This document shows positions 1 to 7,606 of a stretch of DNA of 64,000 bases, in pieces. This stretch comes from Anaerolineales bacterium (GTDB lineage Bacteria > Chloroflexota > Anaerolineae > Anaerolineales > Villigracilaceae), in assembly GCA_014379595.1 (NCBI GenBank), contig JACMLM010000064.1, positions 1-64,000 of the forward strand, in the 5' to 3' direction. Position 1 is the first letter of the stretch; every line of letters starts with the position of its first letter. The notes under the pieces were generated by a model. The model saw only the letters and a list, made by a program, of their open reading frames with translations. It was not told where the DNA came from and made no database searches. The position numbers were made by a program, and so were the translations under genes.

Positions 1-77
1 AGGTTAAGAATAAAGAGTAGTTAGGCTAAGTGCCCGTTTTGTGGGTATGCAGTCTGACAATTTTTGAAATAATATTT

Positions 78-100
78 GGCGGGTTTGTAACCTGCCCTAC
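78..100. repeat. short GC-rich hairpin upstream of def
   Basis: Imperfect inverted repeat with arms GGCGGGTT and AACCTGCC around a three-base loop, followed by CCTAC. It looks like a decayed member of the family of palindromes ending in CTAC/GTAG seen at 1142, 21055, 46406 and 59506. It lies in the leader of the deformylase gene. Confidence 0.4.
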
Positions 101-128
101 AATTAATTTTGAAGAGGAAGAATCAAGT

Positions 129-671
129 ATGACATTACGACAGATCGTGAACTTGCCTGAGCCCATTTTACGACGCAAGGCAAAACCAGTGACAAAGTTC
201 GATAAAGACCTACAAACATTGATAGATGACATGATCGAAACCATGCGTGACGCGCCAGGTGTGGGCTTGGCCGCTCCGCAGATCAATATCCCTGAACAAC
301 TGGCTGTGATCGAATATTCAGAGGAAGACGAAGAAGAAGAATTTGAGTCTGAAGAGGCGGAAGACAGACCTCTTAAACCAAAAAAACTTTATGTGCTTAT
401 TAACCCGGAGATCATAAAAGTATCGGAAGAAAAAGTACTGGGCGTGGAAGGCTGTTTATCCATGCCAGGTTTGCAAGGCGAAGTGGAAAGGCATGAAGCC
501 ATACAAGTCAAAGCCTTAAATCGTTATGGCAAGCCGCAAAAGTTAAAAGTAGATGGTTGGATGGCACGTATTTTTCAACATGAAATTGATCACTTAAATG
601 GTGTCTTGTTCACAGACCGCGCCACAAGTGTTTGGAGATTACCGGACCCAGAGGCCCCTGAAGAAATGTGA
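129..671 (+). CDS. def: peptide deformylase
   Basis: Removes the formyl group from the N-terminal methionine of new proteins in the cytoplasm. All three family motifs are visible: GVGLAAPQ at residues 44-51, EGCLS at 107-111 (metal-binding Cys) and HEIDH at 151-155 (two metal His and the catalytic Glu). At 180 residues it is somewhat longer than usual because of a strongly acidic insert at about residues 64-81 between the first two motifs. I chose the ATG at 129, preceded by an AGAGGAAG ribosome site; the frame stays open upstream but without family similarity. The stop overlaps the start of the following acetyltransferase (TGATG), so the two are likely cotranscribed. Identification is secure from the motifs. 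Confidence 0.95.
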   Translation: MTLRQIVNLPEPILRRKAKPVTKFDKDLQTLIDDMIETMRDAPGVGLAAPQINIPEQLAVIEYSEEDEEEEFESEEAEDRPLKPKKLYVLINPEIIKVSEEKVLGVEGCLSMPGLQGEVERHEAIQVKALNRYGKPQKLKVDGWMARIFQHEIDHLNGVLFTDRATSVWRLPDPEAPEEM

Positions 672-1138
672 TGAGTCGCATCCGCCGTCTCGCAAAAGAT
701 GACCTGCCCCGCCTGCGAAATTTTTGGATTGAACAATGGGGCAGCGAGGTCATCGTTGCTCACAATGAAGTTATCCGCTATGATGAAGTGGAAGGCTTCA
801 TTTATGATGATTGGGCAGGCGTGATCACTTTCATGATAAGAGACACGGAATGTGAAATCACTTCGCTGGATAGTTTGCATGAAGGAAAAGGAATTGGAAC
901 GGCTCTTATCAACCAAGTGGTAGAGGAAGCGAAAGAAAAGAAATGTCGCCGTGTTTTCCTAATCACTACAAATGACAATCTACATGCGCTTGGGTTTTAT
1001 CAACGATATGGATTTGAATTGGTCACAATTCGACGCGGCGCAATAAATGAATCTCGAAAGATCAAACCAACCATTCCCTTAATTGGAATGAATAACATTC
1101 CTTTGCGCGATGAAATTGAATTGGAAATTTTGATATAA
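671..1138 (+). CDS. GNAT family N-acetyltransferase
   Basis: Predicted acetyl-CoA dependent acetyltransferase of about 155 residues. The acetyl-CoA loop is seen as EGKGIGTAL, followed by the usual helix and the motif ALGFYQRYGF near the C-terminus, typical of small single-domain GNAT enzymes. The substrate cannot be read from sequence. The ATG at 671 shares its A with the TGA of def; a GTG at 668 would add one residue. The tight overlap with deformylase makes an N-terminal protein or ribosome related substrate possible, but that is only a guess. A hairpin at 1142-1198 may end the transcript. Confidence 0.85.
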   Translation: MSRIRRLAKDDLPRLRNFWIEQWGSEVIVAHNEVIRYDEVEGFIYDDWAGVITFMIRDTECEITSLDSLHEGKGIGTALINQVVEEAKEKKCRRVFLITTNDNLHALGFYQRYGFELVTIRRGAINESRKIKPTIPLIGMNNIPLRDEIELEILI

Positions 1139-1141
1139 ACA

Positions 1142-1198
1142 GTAGGGGCGACCCGCCGAGCAAGAATCAGATCCTTTGACAACATTGAAGGGTCGCCC
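1142..1198. repeat. GTAGGGGCG palindromic repeat, possible terminator
   Basis: Nine-base perfect arms GGGCGACCC (1146-1154) and GGGTCGCCC (1190-1198) enclose about 35 bases. It begins four bases after the GNAT stop and belongs to the GTAGGGGCG family found again at 21055, 46406 and 59506. It could act as a weak terminator between the def operon and recF. Confidence 0.55.
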
Positions 1199-1213
1199 TT
1201 ATCATAATAATAA

Positions 1214-2419
1214 ATGTATCTAAAACATCTCTCTCTCACAAATTTTCGCAGCCTTACCCGCCTGGATGTAGAACTTCCACGGCGGGTTGGTTTGCTTGTA
1301 GGTGAGAACGCACAAGGTAAAACCAGCGTGCTTGAAGCTATTTATTTTCTGGCGGCATTTACCTCTTTTCAAACTCATGTAGATCGGCAAATAGTCAACT
1401 TTCACGAAGCAAAAAATCCACTGGCGGTGACACGCCTCGTTGCAGACTATCAACGCGGCAAAGTAAAGAATCATTTGGAAGCACGGCTTATCCTTGAGCC
1501 CACGGGAGTCAATGGTCAACGGCTGCGCAAGGAAGTTTTACTAAATGGTGTAAAGAAACAAGTCAGCGACATTATGGGACATTTCAATGCAGTTATCTTT
1601 GTTCCACAAATGTCACAGATTATCGAAGGCGGACCCGATGAACGCCGTCGTTATCTCAACCTCGCATTGGCGCAGGCTGTCCCCTCTTATGCACGTGTTT
1701 TGAGCGAATACAACCAGGCACTTTCACAACGCAATGCACTTCTCAAAGCGCTGAGTGAGCGTGGAGGAGATGCGACCCAGCTTCAAGTGTGGGATGAAGC
1801 GCTGGTGCGATTCGGCGCGCAGATCATTTTGTGGCGCATTCAGGCTGTTCAGGAAATCGAACGCTTCGCATCACGCATTCATCACGAGCTGACTCGCGGA
1901 AACGAAGTGCTTCGTCTTGCCTATGAGCCTGCGTACGATCCGCTGCCCAAACCTGAGATGCAGTTGGGGCTGAAATTGGATACGCCTATTGACCGCTCCA
2001 GTTTGGATGCGGATGTAATTCAAAAAGGATTTTTAGCACGGCTGAAAAATATTCGCAATGAAGAGATCGCGCGCGGCGTGACAACAATTGGCCCGCATCG
2101 CGATGACTTGCGTTTCATCATCAATAAAGCAGATGTCAGTGATTACGGTTCGCGTGGTCAATTGCGGACGACATTGCTTGCGCTCAAACTTGCCGAAGTG
2201 GAATGGATGAAGGAACGCACAGGGGAATGGCCTGTGATCTTGCTAGATGAAGTAATGGCTGAGTTGGATGTCTATCGCCGTGCAGATTTATTGAAATACG
2301 TTGGTAAAGGCGAACAGGTTTTATTTACAACTACTGACACAAAATTATTTACGCCAGAATTTGTTGAACAAGCAGAGATCTGGGATGTTCGTGGCGGCGT
2401 AGTAATTCCAAGAAAGTAG
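1214..2419 (+). CDS. recF: DNA replication/repair protein RecF
   Basis: SMC-like ATPase that helps load RecA at single-strand gaps. Walker A is GENAQGKT at residues 30-37, the ABC-type signature region reads YGSRGQLRTT around residue 310, and Walker B is PVILLDEV followed by AELD near 340. The N-terminus YLKHLSLTNFRSL is the classic RecF start. At 401 residues it is longer than the E. coli protein (357). It is not beside dnaA, dnaN or gyrB here, unlike many bacteria. The TAG stop lies inside a palindromic repeat (2416-2440), so the natural C-terminus may have been set by repeat insertion. Confidence 0.95.
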   Translation: MYLKHLSLTNFRSLTRLDVELPRRVGLLVGENAQGKTSVLEAIYFLAAFTSFQTHVDRQIVNFHEAKNPLAVTRLVADYQRGKVKNHLEARLILEPTGVNGQRLRKEVLLNGVKKQVSDIMGHFNAVIFVPQMSQIIEGGPDERRRYLNLALAQAVPSYARVLSEYNQALSQRNALLKALSERGGDATQLQVWDEALVRFGAQIILWRIQAVQEIERFASRIHHELTRGNEVLRLAYEPAYDPLPKPEMQLGLKLDTPIDRSSLDADVIQKGFLARLKNIRNEEIARGVTTIGPHRDDLRFIINKADVSDYGSRGQLRTTLLALKLAEVEWMKERTGEWPVILLDEVMAELDVYRRADLLKYVGKGEQVLFTTTDTKLFTPEFVEQAEIWDVRGGVVIPRK

Positions 2420-2440
2420 GTCACGCTTGTAGCGTGATTT
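2416..2440. repeat. GTAGGTCACGCTT palindrome, copy 1
   Basis: Arms TCACGCT and AGCGTGA around TGT, with the flank GTAGG. A near-perfect second copy is at 51703-51729, also next to a stop codon. The TAG of recF (2417-2419) is part of this repeat. Confidence 0.7.
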
Positions 2441-2468
2441 ATGTATTCAAATAAGTTGTCACAGTAAA

Positions 2469-3917
2469 GTGAAAACCGTGAACTCAAAACAAAATTTCAA
2501 AACAGACCTGATTGCACTAAGTCATCCATTGACTTTAGTAAGTATTTTAGTTTTGCTCATCAATGATCATGTTTTGAAAGTGTATGCGCCATCCATATTA
2601 ACGGGAAAAATAAGTGATTTTGCAGGGCTATTTTTCTTTCCTATTTTATTAAGTGCAATTCTAAACTTGATTTTCAAGTCATTAAATCTACAGGCACGGC
2701 AGGTTTCTATTGCATCATTTGGTTTTACAGCCATTTGGTTTATTTTGATTAAGACAATTCCATTTTTCAATAATTTCACTGAATCGGTTTTGTCAGTTCA
2801 AATCATTCGCGACCCAACTGACTTAATGGCACTGGTTATGTTTTTGCCTGCATGGAAGTTGAGAGCGAGTATTGAAGATCAAAAAGAAGTAAAAGTTCAA
2901 AAATTATCTTACGTGATGTTATGCTTTGCGTCATTGGCTGCTTTGGCAACAAGTCCTGCTTATACTCCAACCATTTACAATCTTATTGTTCACAAAAATA
3001 TAATCTATGCCGAGTTTGATGAAGGCTATTTCTTCTATAGTACGGATGGTGGAAAAAACTGGGAAGAAGTTGATTTTGAACTTCCATCACAAGTCACTGA
3101 GCAAGCAGGGAAATATCCAGAATTACCTTTTACATTATGTCTGCCAGAAAAGCCAGATATTTGTTATCAAACAGGAGAGGAAACTATCCTTGAATCTCAG
3201 GATGGCGGGAAAATATGGGTTACTAGTTGGGGTTTTCCTTTGGGAAGGATGCAATTCTTCAATCGTATTTCTCAATATAATGATATAGGACCTTATGATT
3301 TAGCCTATATCGAGTTAAGTGGAGAATACACTATTAGTGCTGCAATGGGTACTGGAGGTATTCTTCTAAAAACAAAAAATAACGCATGGGAGTCAATTGA
3401 AGTTAATTACGCGGGTCCAATTTATTTCAATGCAAAGAGTTTTACAGAAGCAAAAAATAGTGTGGACAGAGAATTTCAAATATTTTGCTTTACCTTGTTT
3501 GTCTTTTTGTATATCAACATATTGGCAAATACTAAGAAACGAAATACTTTAGGGCGTAAACTATTAATTGCACTACCACTACTTTCCGTTGCAGCAAGTA
3601 TTCTTGGGTTAGCTTTTGCAAATATTCTATACCCAATAATGGGTTTATTACTTTTCGTATTTGTTTTAATGATTGTTCTCTTAATATTCCTAGAGTTATT
3701 CACAAATACAAACAAAAGAGCAAAAGCAAACTTGATTCCGCTTGCTATCATCACTTTGGCATCTTACAGTTTATTTATTCTTTGGGCGTATGGCATAATT
3801 CCCGTTTATGAAATAGCACAATGGATCACAATAGGTTTGCATGTCTTTCTCTTACTATGGATTATCTATCCACCTATCAAAGAAGTTATTCAAACAAAAC
3901 GCACCCTGCCTGAATGA
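2469..3917 (+). CDS. multi-pass membrane protein with Asp-box (BNR-like) insert
   Basis: Function not known. The first 140 residues hold several hydrophobic helices and the conserved-looking stretches NDHVLK and LTGKISDFAGLFFFP. The middle (about residues 185-265) carries two Asp-box motifs, STDGGKNW and SQDGGKIW, as in sialidase and photosystem assembly-type beta-propellers, and probably faces outward. The C-terminal 150 residues contain five or so more helices. Start codon is uncertain: GTG 2469 is given; GTG 2478 has a TAAAGT -10-like box seven bases upstream and would fit a leaderless start. It is AT-rich compared with its neighbours, which may mean transfer. It stands alone between recF and the nucleoside cluster. 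Confidence 0.75.
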   Translation: MKTVNSKQNFKTDLIALSHPLTLVSILVLLINDHVLKVYAPSILTGKISDFAGLFFFPILLSAILNLIFKSLNLQARQVSIASFGFTAIWFILIKTIPFFNNFTESVLSVQIIRDPTDLMALVMFLPAWKLRASIEDQKEVKVQKLSYVMLCFASLAALATSPAYTPTIYNLIVHKNIIYAEFDEGYFFYSTDGGKNWEEVDFELPSQVTEQAGKYPELPFTLCLPEKPDICYQTGEETILESQDGGKIWVTSWGFPLGRMQFFNRISQYNDIGPYDLAYIELSGEYTISAAMGTGGILLKTKNNAWESIEVNYAGPIYFNAKSFTEAKNSVDREFQIFCFTLFVFLYINILANTKKRNTLGRKLLIALPLLSVAASILGLAFANILYPIMGLLLFVFVLMIVLLIFLELFTNTNKRAKANLIPLAIITLASYSLFILWAYGIIPVYEIAQWITIGLHVFLLLWIIYPPIKEVIQTKRTLPE

Positions 3918-3919
3918 AG

Positions 3920-3925
3920 TAAAAT
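3920..3925 (+). promoter_or_regulatory. -10 box for leaderless ribokinase transcript
   Basis: TAAAAT lies seven bases before the ATG at 3933 and no Shine-Dalgarno sequence is present, so transcription would begin at or next to the start codon. No clear -35 box. Confidence 0.5.
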
Positions 3926-3932
3926 ACTGCCC

Positions 3933-4868
3933 ATGCCCGATATTCTCGTCGTTGGTTCGCTGAATGCAGACCTAGTCGTTAAGTCACCACGCTTTCCTCA
4001 ACCGGGCGAAACCATCAGCGGCGAGGACCTGCAGATCATTCCCGGGGGCAAAGGAGCCAATCAAGCAGTAGCCGCAGCGAGACAAGGTGCAAGTGTAGCG
4101 ATGGTTGGACGAGTGGGGAAAGATAGTTTTGGCCCGTTTCTAGTAGACAGTTTAAAATCAAATCAAGTAAATATAAAAAATGTGATTGACACCGAATCAG
4201 CAACAGGGACGGCCATCATCATTGTGGATACAAATGGACAGAACAGTATTGTTCTTTCGGCGGGCGCAAATGGAAAAATGTCATCACAAGATATAGATGC
4301 CATTGATATTGATGCAAAAATTTTATTGTTACAACTTGAAATTCCATTGGAAACTGTAATTTATGCTGCGAAGTGGGGAAAGCAAAAAGGCATGATCGTT
4401 GTTTTGAATCCTGCACCTGCTCGCGAATTACCCGATGAATTAATTGCAAATATAGATTACATTACTCCCAATGAAACAGAACTGAGTCTATTAACAGATA
4501 GTTCTGTAACAGATGAAGCCAGTTCAGAGCAGGCGGCGCAAGTTTTATTACAACGAGGGGCAAAAAATGTAATTGTGACTCTAGGAAGTAGAGGCGCGTT
4601 GATCGTCAATGCCTCAAACACAACTCATGTAGATTCATATAAAGTAGATGTCGTGGATACAACAGCTGCAGGTGACTCTTTCATTGGCGGATTGGCATAT
4701 AAACTTTTGGAGTCGGACAGCAAGCTGTCCGCGCAAGAGCAAGCTCTTGCACTCCAGAAAGCAGTTAAATATGCCAATGCTTGCGGCGCGTTAGCAGTCA
4801 CAAAGTTTGGTGCACAACCATCATTACCAACAAAAGAAGAAGTAGAAAGGTTCACGTCATTATTATGA
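3933..4868 (+). CDS. rbsK: ribokinase (PfkB family)
   Basis: Phosphorylates ribose to ribose-5-phosphate in the cytoplasm. The N-terminal GSLNADLV and PGGKGANQA motifs and the C-terminal anion-hole motif DTTAAGDSF are all present, with the catalytic Asp in AAGD. It is 311 residues, a normal length. Between LAYKLLE and AVKYANA there is an extra stretch (about residues 260-275) encoded by a double-hairpin repeat at 4708-4756, in frame and apparently tolerated. The gene overlaps the following nucleoside hydrolase by ATGA, so ribose released by that enzyme is the likely substrate. Other PfkB sugar or nucleoside kinases are possible, but the context favours ribokinase. Confidence 0.9.
   Translation: MPDILVVGSLNADLVVKSPRFPQPGETISGEDLQIIPGGKGANQAVAAARQGASVAMVGRVGKDSFGPFLVDSLKSNQVNIKNVIDTESATGTAIIIVDTNGQNSIVLSAGANGKMSSQDIDAIDIDAKILLLQLEIPLETVIYAAKWGKQKGMIVVLNPAPARELPDELIANIDYITPNETELSLLTDSSVTDEASSEQAAQVLLQRGAKNVIVTLGSRGALIVNASNTTHVDSYKVDVVDTTAAGDSFIGGLAYKLLESDSKLSAQEQALALQKAVKYANACGALAVTKFGAQPSLPTKEEVERFTSLL
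4708..4756. repeat. in-frame double-hairpin repeat (TGGAGT...ACTCCA)
   Basis: Outer arms TGGAGT (4708-4713) and ACTCCA (4751-4756) enclose two perfect hairpins with two-base AA loops: GGACAGC/GCTGTCC and GCAAGAGC/GCTCTTGC. The whole can fold as a three-way junction. It lies inside rbsK without breaking the frame. A second element of the same design is at 19558-19614 inside another gene. Confidence 0.8.
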
Positions 4869-5821
4869 CCCCAACAAAAATTATTATTGACACCGACCCC
4901 GGTGTAGACGATGCACTTGCCTTTCTCCTCGCCCTTGCCTCACCAGAGATCAAACTCGAAGCGTTGACCAGTGTGCATGGCAATATTGGTATTGAGAAAA
5001 CCACGCGCAATGCATTGGCCGTTTTAGAACTTGCCAACGCAAGTCATATCCCTGTTGCCCGCGGATGTTCACTTCCGCTTGTGAGTGCGCTGAATACGAC
5101 AGGGGATGTAGTGCATGGCTCAAGTGGAATTGGTAATTCAAAGTTACCCGAGCCAAAGTCACAGCCTATTGAGCAGCACGCCATTGATTATTTGATCGAA
5201 AGAATTTTAGCTGAACCAAACCAGATCAGTGTATTCCCTATTGGCCCGTTGACCAACGTAGCGCTTGCGATCCGCAAAGAACCGCGTATTGTGCAGGCTT
5301 TGAAAGAACTTGTCATCATGGGCGGCTCGATCAAACAAGGCGGCAACGCTTCTCCATTGGCTGAGTTCAATATATTCGCAGACCCACAGGCGGCGCATAT
5401 TGTTTTTCATTCAGGTATTCCGATCACATTGATCCCATTGGATGTCACTCACAAATGCCTACTCACTTCTGAAGATGTCGAAAAATTAAATAAGATCAGT
5501 TCCCCCATTGCGCGTTTCGTCCGCGATGCGACTGAAGTTTATATGGATTTTTATAGACAGCATGAAATCTTCGATGGTTGTGCTTTGCATGACCCTTTAA
5601 CACTTGCCACCATCATTGCACCCGAATTGTTCACCTTCGAAGAACATTATGTGGATGTAGATATTTCCACTGGTATATCCACTGGAAATACGTTTGCTGA
5701 TCTCATGAAAATATCGAAAAAGCCTGCCAATATGAAAGTTGCAATGGATGTGCGCGGACGCGACTTCATAAATTTATTCCTTGAAAGGATGGAAACGCTT
5801 AGTCGTTCCATTTCAGAATAA
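4865..5821 (+). CDS. nucleoside hydrolase, IU-NH family (His type)
   Basis: Splits ribonucleosides into base and ribose. The calcium and ribose binding motif DTDPGVDDA is at the N-terminus (residues 9-17), and the C-terminal catalytic motif reads CALHDPLTLA with His near residue 242, as in inosine-uridine nucleoside hydrolases. The ATG at 4865 overlaps the ribokinase stop (ATGA), giving 318 residues, the usual size; a longer open frame upstream only overlaps rbsK. The next gene is a paralog three bases downstream. Base preference (purine or pyrimidine) cannot be read from sequence. The partner kinase upstream and ECF transporter downstream point to nucleoside salvage. Confidence 0.92.
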   Translation: MTPTKIIIDTDPGVDDALAFLLALASPEIKLEALTSVHGNIGIEKTTRNALAVLELANASHIPVARGCSLPLVSALNTTGDVVHGSSGIGNSKLPEPKSQPIEQHAIDYLIERILAEPNQISVFPIGPLTNVALAIRKEPRIVQALKELVIMGGSIKQGGNASPLAEFNIFADPQAAHIVFHSGIPITLIPLDVTHKCLLTSEDVEKLNKISSPIARFVRDATEVYMDFYRQHEIFDGCALHDPLTLATIIAPELFTFEEHYVDVDISTGISTGNTFADLMKISKKPANMKVAMDVRGRDFINLFLERMETLSRSISE

Positions 5822-5823
5822 GA

Positions 5824-6771
5824 ATGCCAAAACATATTATTTTAGACACAGATCCCGGCATTGATGACTCACTCGCCATTTTGCTCGCTCTTGCCTCGCC
5901 CGAGCTTGCTCTTGATGGAATCAGCACAATCCACGGGAATGTATCCACCGCGCAAACGACGACGAATGCACTTTCGATTTTAGAGCTTGCGAATGCAAGT
6001 CATGTCCCCGTTTACAAAGGCTGTGACCTGCCGCTTGTAAAAGAATCTCTGCTCAGCCCAGAGACTCATGGAGATACAGGCTTGGGGTACGCAAAACTGT
6101 CAGCACCGCAAGCGCAGGCTCAGGCGCAGCACGCATGCGATTTTCTGATAGAGAAGATCATGTCTTCGCCAGATGAAATCACATTGGTGGCAATTGGTCC
6201 GCTTACAAATGTCGCCCTTGCGATTCGTAAAGAGCCACATATCATCCAGAAAGTAAAAGAAGTATTGATCATGGGCGGGGCGATCAGACATCAAGGCAAC
6301 ACCACACCGTTGGCTGAGTTTAATACGTATGTAGACCCGCACGCCGCGCATATTGTATTTCATTCAGGAATGCCGATCATCCTTACGCCATTGGATGTGA
6401 CTTATCAATGTATCTTTTTAAAAGAAGACCTGGATAGATTGTTAAAGATCGATTCGCCGATCACAAAATTCATTTCAGATGCGACACGTTTTTACATGGA
6501 ATTTCATGATGAATATCAAAAGATAGATGGCTGTGTGATCAATGATCCGATGACCTTGGCATTGACCTTCATGCCTGAAATTTGCGATTATGAAGAACTT
6601 TATGTAGATGTGGATATTTCAACAGGCGTGGGGCTTGGAAATACATTTGCAGATTTTTATAACTACGATAAAAAGGCTCCAAATATGAAGGTAGCGCTTG
6701 GCGTAAGGCCGCGCATGTTCATGGAGCTGTTTTTAGAAAGGATGGAAAAACTGGCAAAGTCTATTTCGTGA
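5824..6771 (+). CDS. nucleoside hydrolase, IU-NH family (Asn type)
   Basis: Second member of the family, 315 residues, clearly a tandem paralog of the preceding gene (shared blocks such as VDVDIST and PLAEFN). The DTDPGIDDS motif is intact, but the C-terminal motif reads CVINDPMTLA: the catalytic His is replaced by Asn at about residue 240. IU-NH members with IND in place of HD are known in other bacteria, so this is probably a distinct specificity class and not a dead copy. Together the two enzymes may cover different nucleosides. It ends 71 bases before the ECF S component. Confidence 0.92.
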   Translation: MPKHIILDTDPGIDDSLAILLALASPELALDGISTIHGNVSTAQTTTNALSILELANASHVPVYKGCDLPLVKESLLSPETHGDTGLGYAKLSAPQAQAQAQHACDFLIEKIMSSPDEITLVAIGPLTNVALAIRKEPHIIQKVKEVLIMGGAIRHQGNTTPLAEFNTYVDPHAAHIVFHSGMPIILTPLDVTYQCIFLKEDLDRLLKIDSPITKFISDATRFYMEFHDEYQKIDGCVINDPMTLALTFMPEICDYEELYVDVDISTGVGLGNTFADFYNYDKKAPNMKVALGVRPRMFMELFLERMEKLAKSIS

Positions 6772-6787
6772 CCTTTGAAAATAAACG

Positions 6788-6808
6788 GTGTTATTATATA
6801 AGTAACAC
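6788..6808. promoter_or_regulatory. palindromic operator-like site before the ECF S gene
   Basis: GTGTTA (6788-6793) and TAACAC (6803-6808) flank a nine-base AT-only core containing TTATATA, which could serve as a -10 box. A repressor bound here would cover the promoter of the S component. No regulator gene is nearby, so the binding protein is unknown. Confidence 0.4.
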
Positions 6809-6842
6809 AATTCATTCTTAATTTATCTTTCTTGGAGGAAGC

Positions 6843-7532
6843 ATGCTAGACAAAATTAAAAGCAATTTCACTACTCAAACCTGGGTGCTTATCCCTATTG
6901 CCATCGCAATTAACGTTGCAATCGGACAGCTGGTATTAGTGCTCAAATTGCCAGTGTTTTTGGACTCCATTGGTACAGTGCTCGTCGCCGTTTTGTGCGG
7001 ACCCTGGGCTGGCGCATTAACAGGCGCGCTTTCCAATGTAATTTGGGGAATTGCATTTGACCCGGGTGCTTTCCCATGGTGGCCTGTAGCTTTCTTTATT
7101 GGTTTCATGGCTGGCAAGATGGCAGAGTGGGGCTTCTTCAAATCCTGGTGGAAGGTGGTCGTCACCGGAATTGTCATCGCTCTCACAGCTGCAATCATCT
7201 CAACCCCAATTTCTGTATATCTCTTTGGCGGTATTACAGCCAGTGGTTCATCATTCATCACAGCCTATCTTCTCCAAACAGGACAAGGCATCTGGTCTGC
7301 AGTAGTAAGCACAGCCTTCCTCACCGAACCTGTGGATAAGATCACCACTGCCATGCTTGCCTTTGCCATTATCCAGGGCTTGCCCAAACGCACAGTTGCC
7401 GGATATCCGAAAGCAGATCAAGTTGAAATTGAAGGCGGCTCAGACAAGAATCAGATGTACATTGCCATTGGTATTGTCGTGGTGCTGATATTATTCGCAG
7501 CTTTTCTGCTGCGCAGCATTCTCGGCGGATAA
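6843..7532 (+). CDS. ECF transporter S component, predicted nucleoside specificity
   Basis: Integral membrane substrate-binding subunit of an energy-coupling factor importer. About 229 residues with six predicted helices and the small-residue-rich loop GPWAGALTGALSNV typical of S components; the start is fixed by a strong GGAGGA ribosome site. The EcfT and two ATPase genes follow after a terminator at 7554. The residues do not tell me the ligand. Because ribokinase and two nucleoside hydrolases lie directly upstream, I infer ribonucleosides (or ribose) as cargo. This is an inference from context, not a family assignment. Confidence 0.85.
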   Translation: MLDKIKSNFTTQTWVLIPIAIAINVAIGQLVLVLKLPVFLDSIGTVLVAVLCGPWAGALTGALSNVIWGIAFDPGAFPWWPVAFFIGFMAGKMAEWGFFKSWWKVVVTGIVIALTAAIISTPISVYLFGGITASGSSFITAYLLQTGQGIWSAVVSTAFLTEPVDKITTAMLAFAIIQGLPKRTVAGYPKADQVEIEGGSDKNQMYIAIGIVVVLILFAAFLLRSILGG

Positions 7533-7553
7533 ATATTTAATACTATCGTCATT

Positions 7554-7588
7554 ACAAAAGGGCATGGCTCGCAGCCATGCCCTTTTGT
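7554..7588 (+). terminator. rho-independent terminator after the S component
   Basis: Perfect 16-base stem (arms start ACAAAAGGGCATGG and end CCATGCCCTTTTGT) with a three-base CGC loop. It separates the S gene from the EcfT-A-A' genes, which have their own promoter five bases later. Confidence 0.85.
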
Positions 7589-7592
7589 CGTT

Positions 7593-7598
7593 TATAAT
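7593..7598 (+). promoter_or_regulatory. -10 box for leaderless ecfT transcript
   Basis: Consensus TATAAT eight bases before the ATG at 7607, directly after the terminator. No Shine-Dalgarno sequence. Suggests that the energising module is transcribed separately from the S component. Confidence 0.6.
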
Positions 7599-7606
7599 CC
7601 CAGCTT

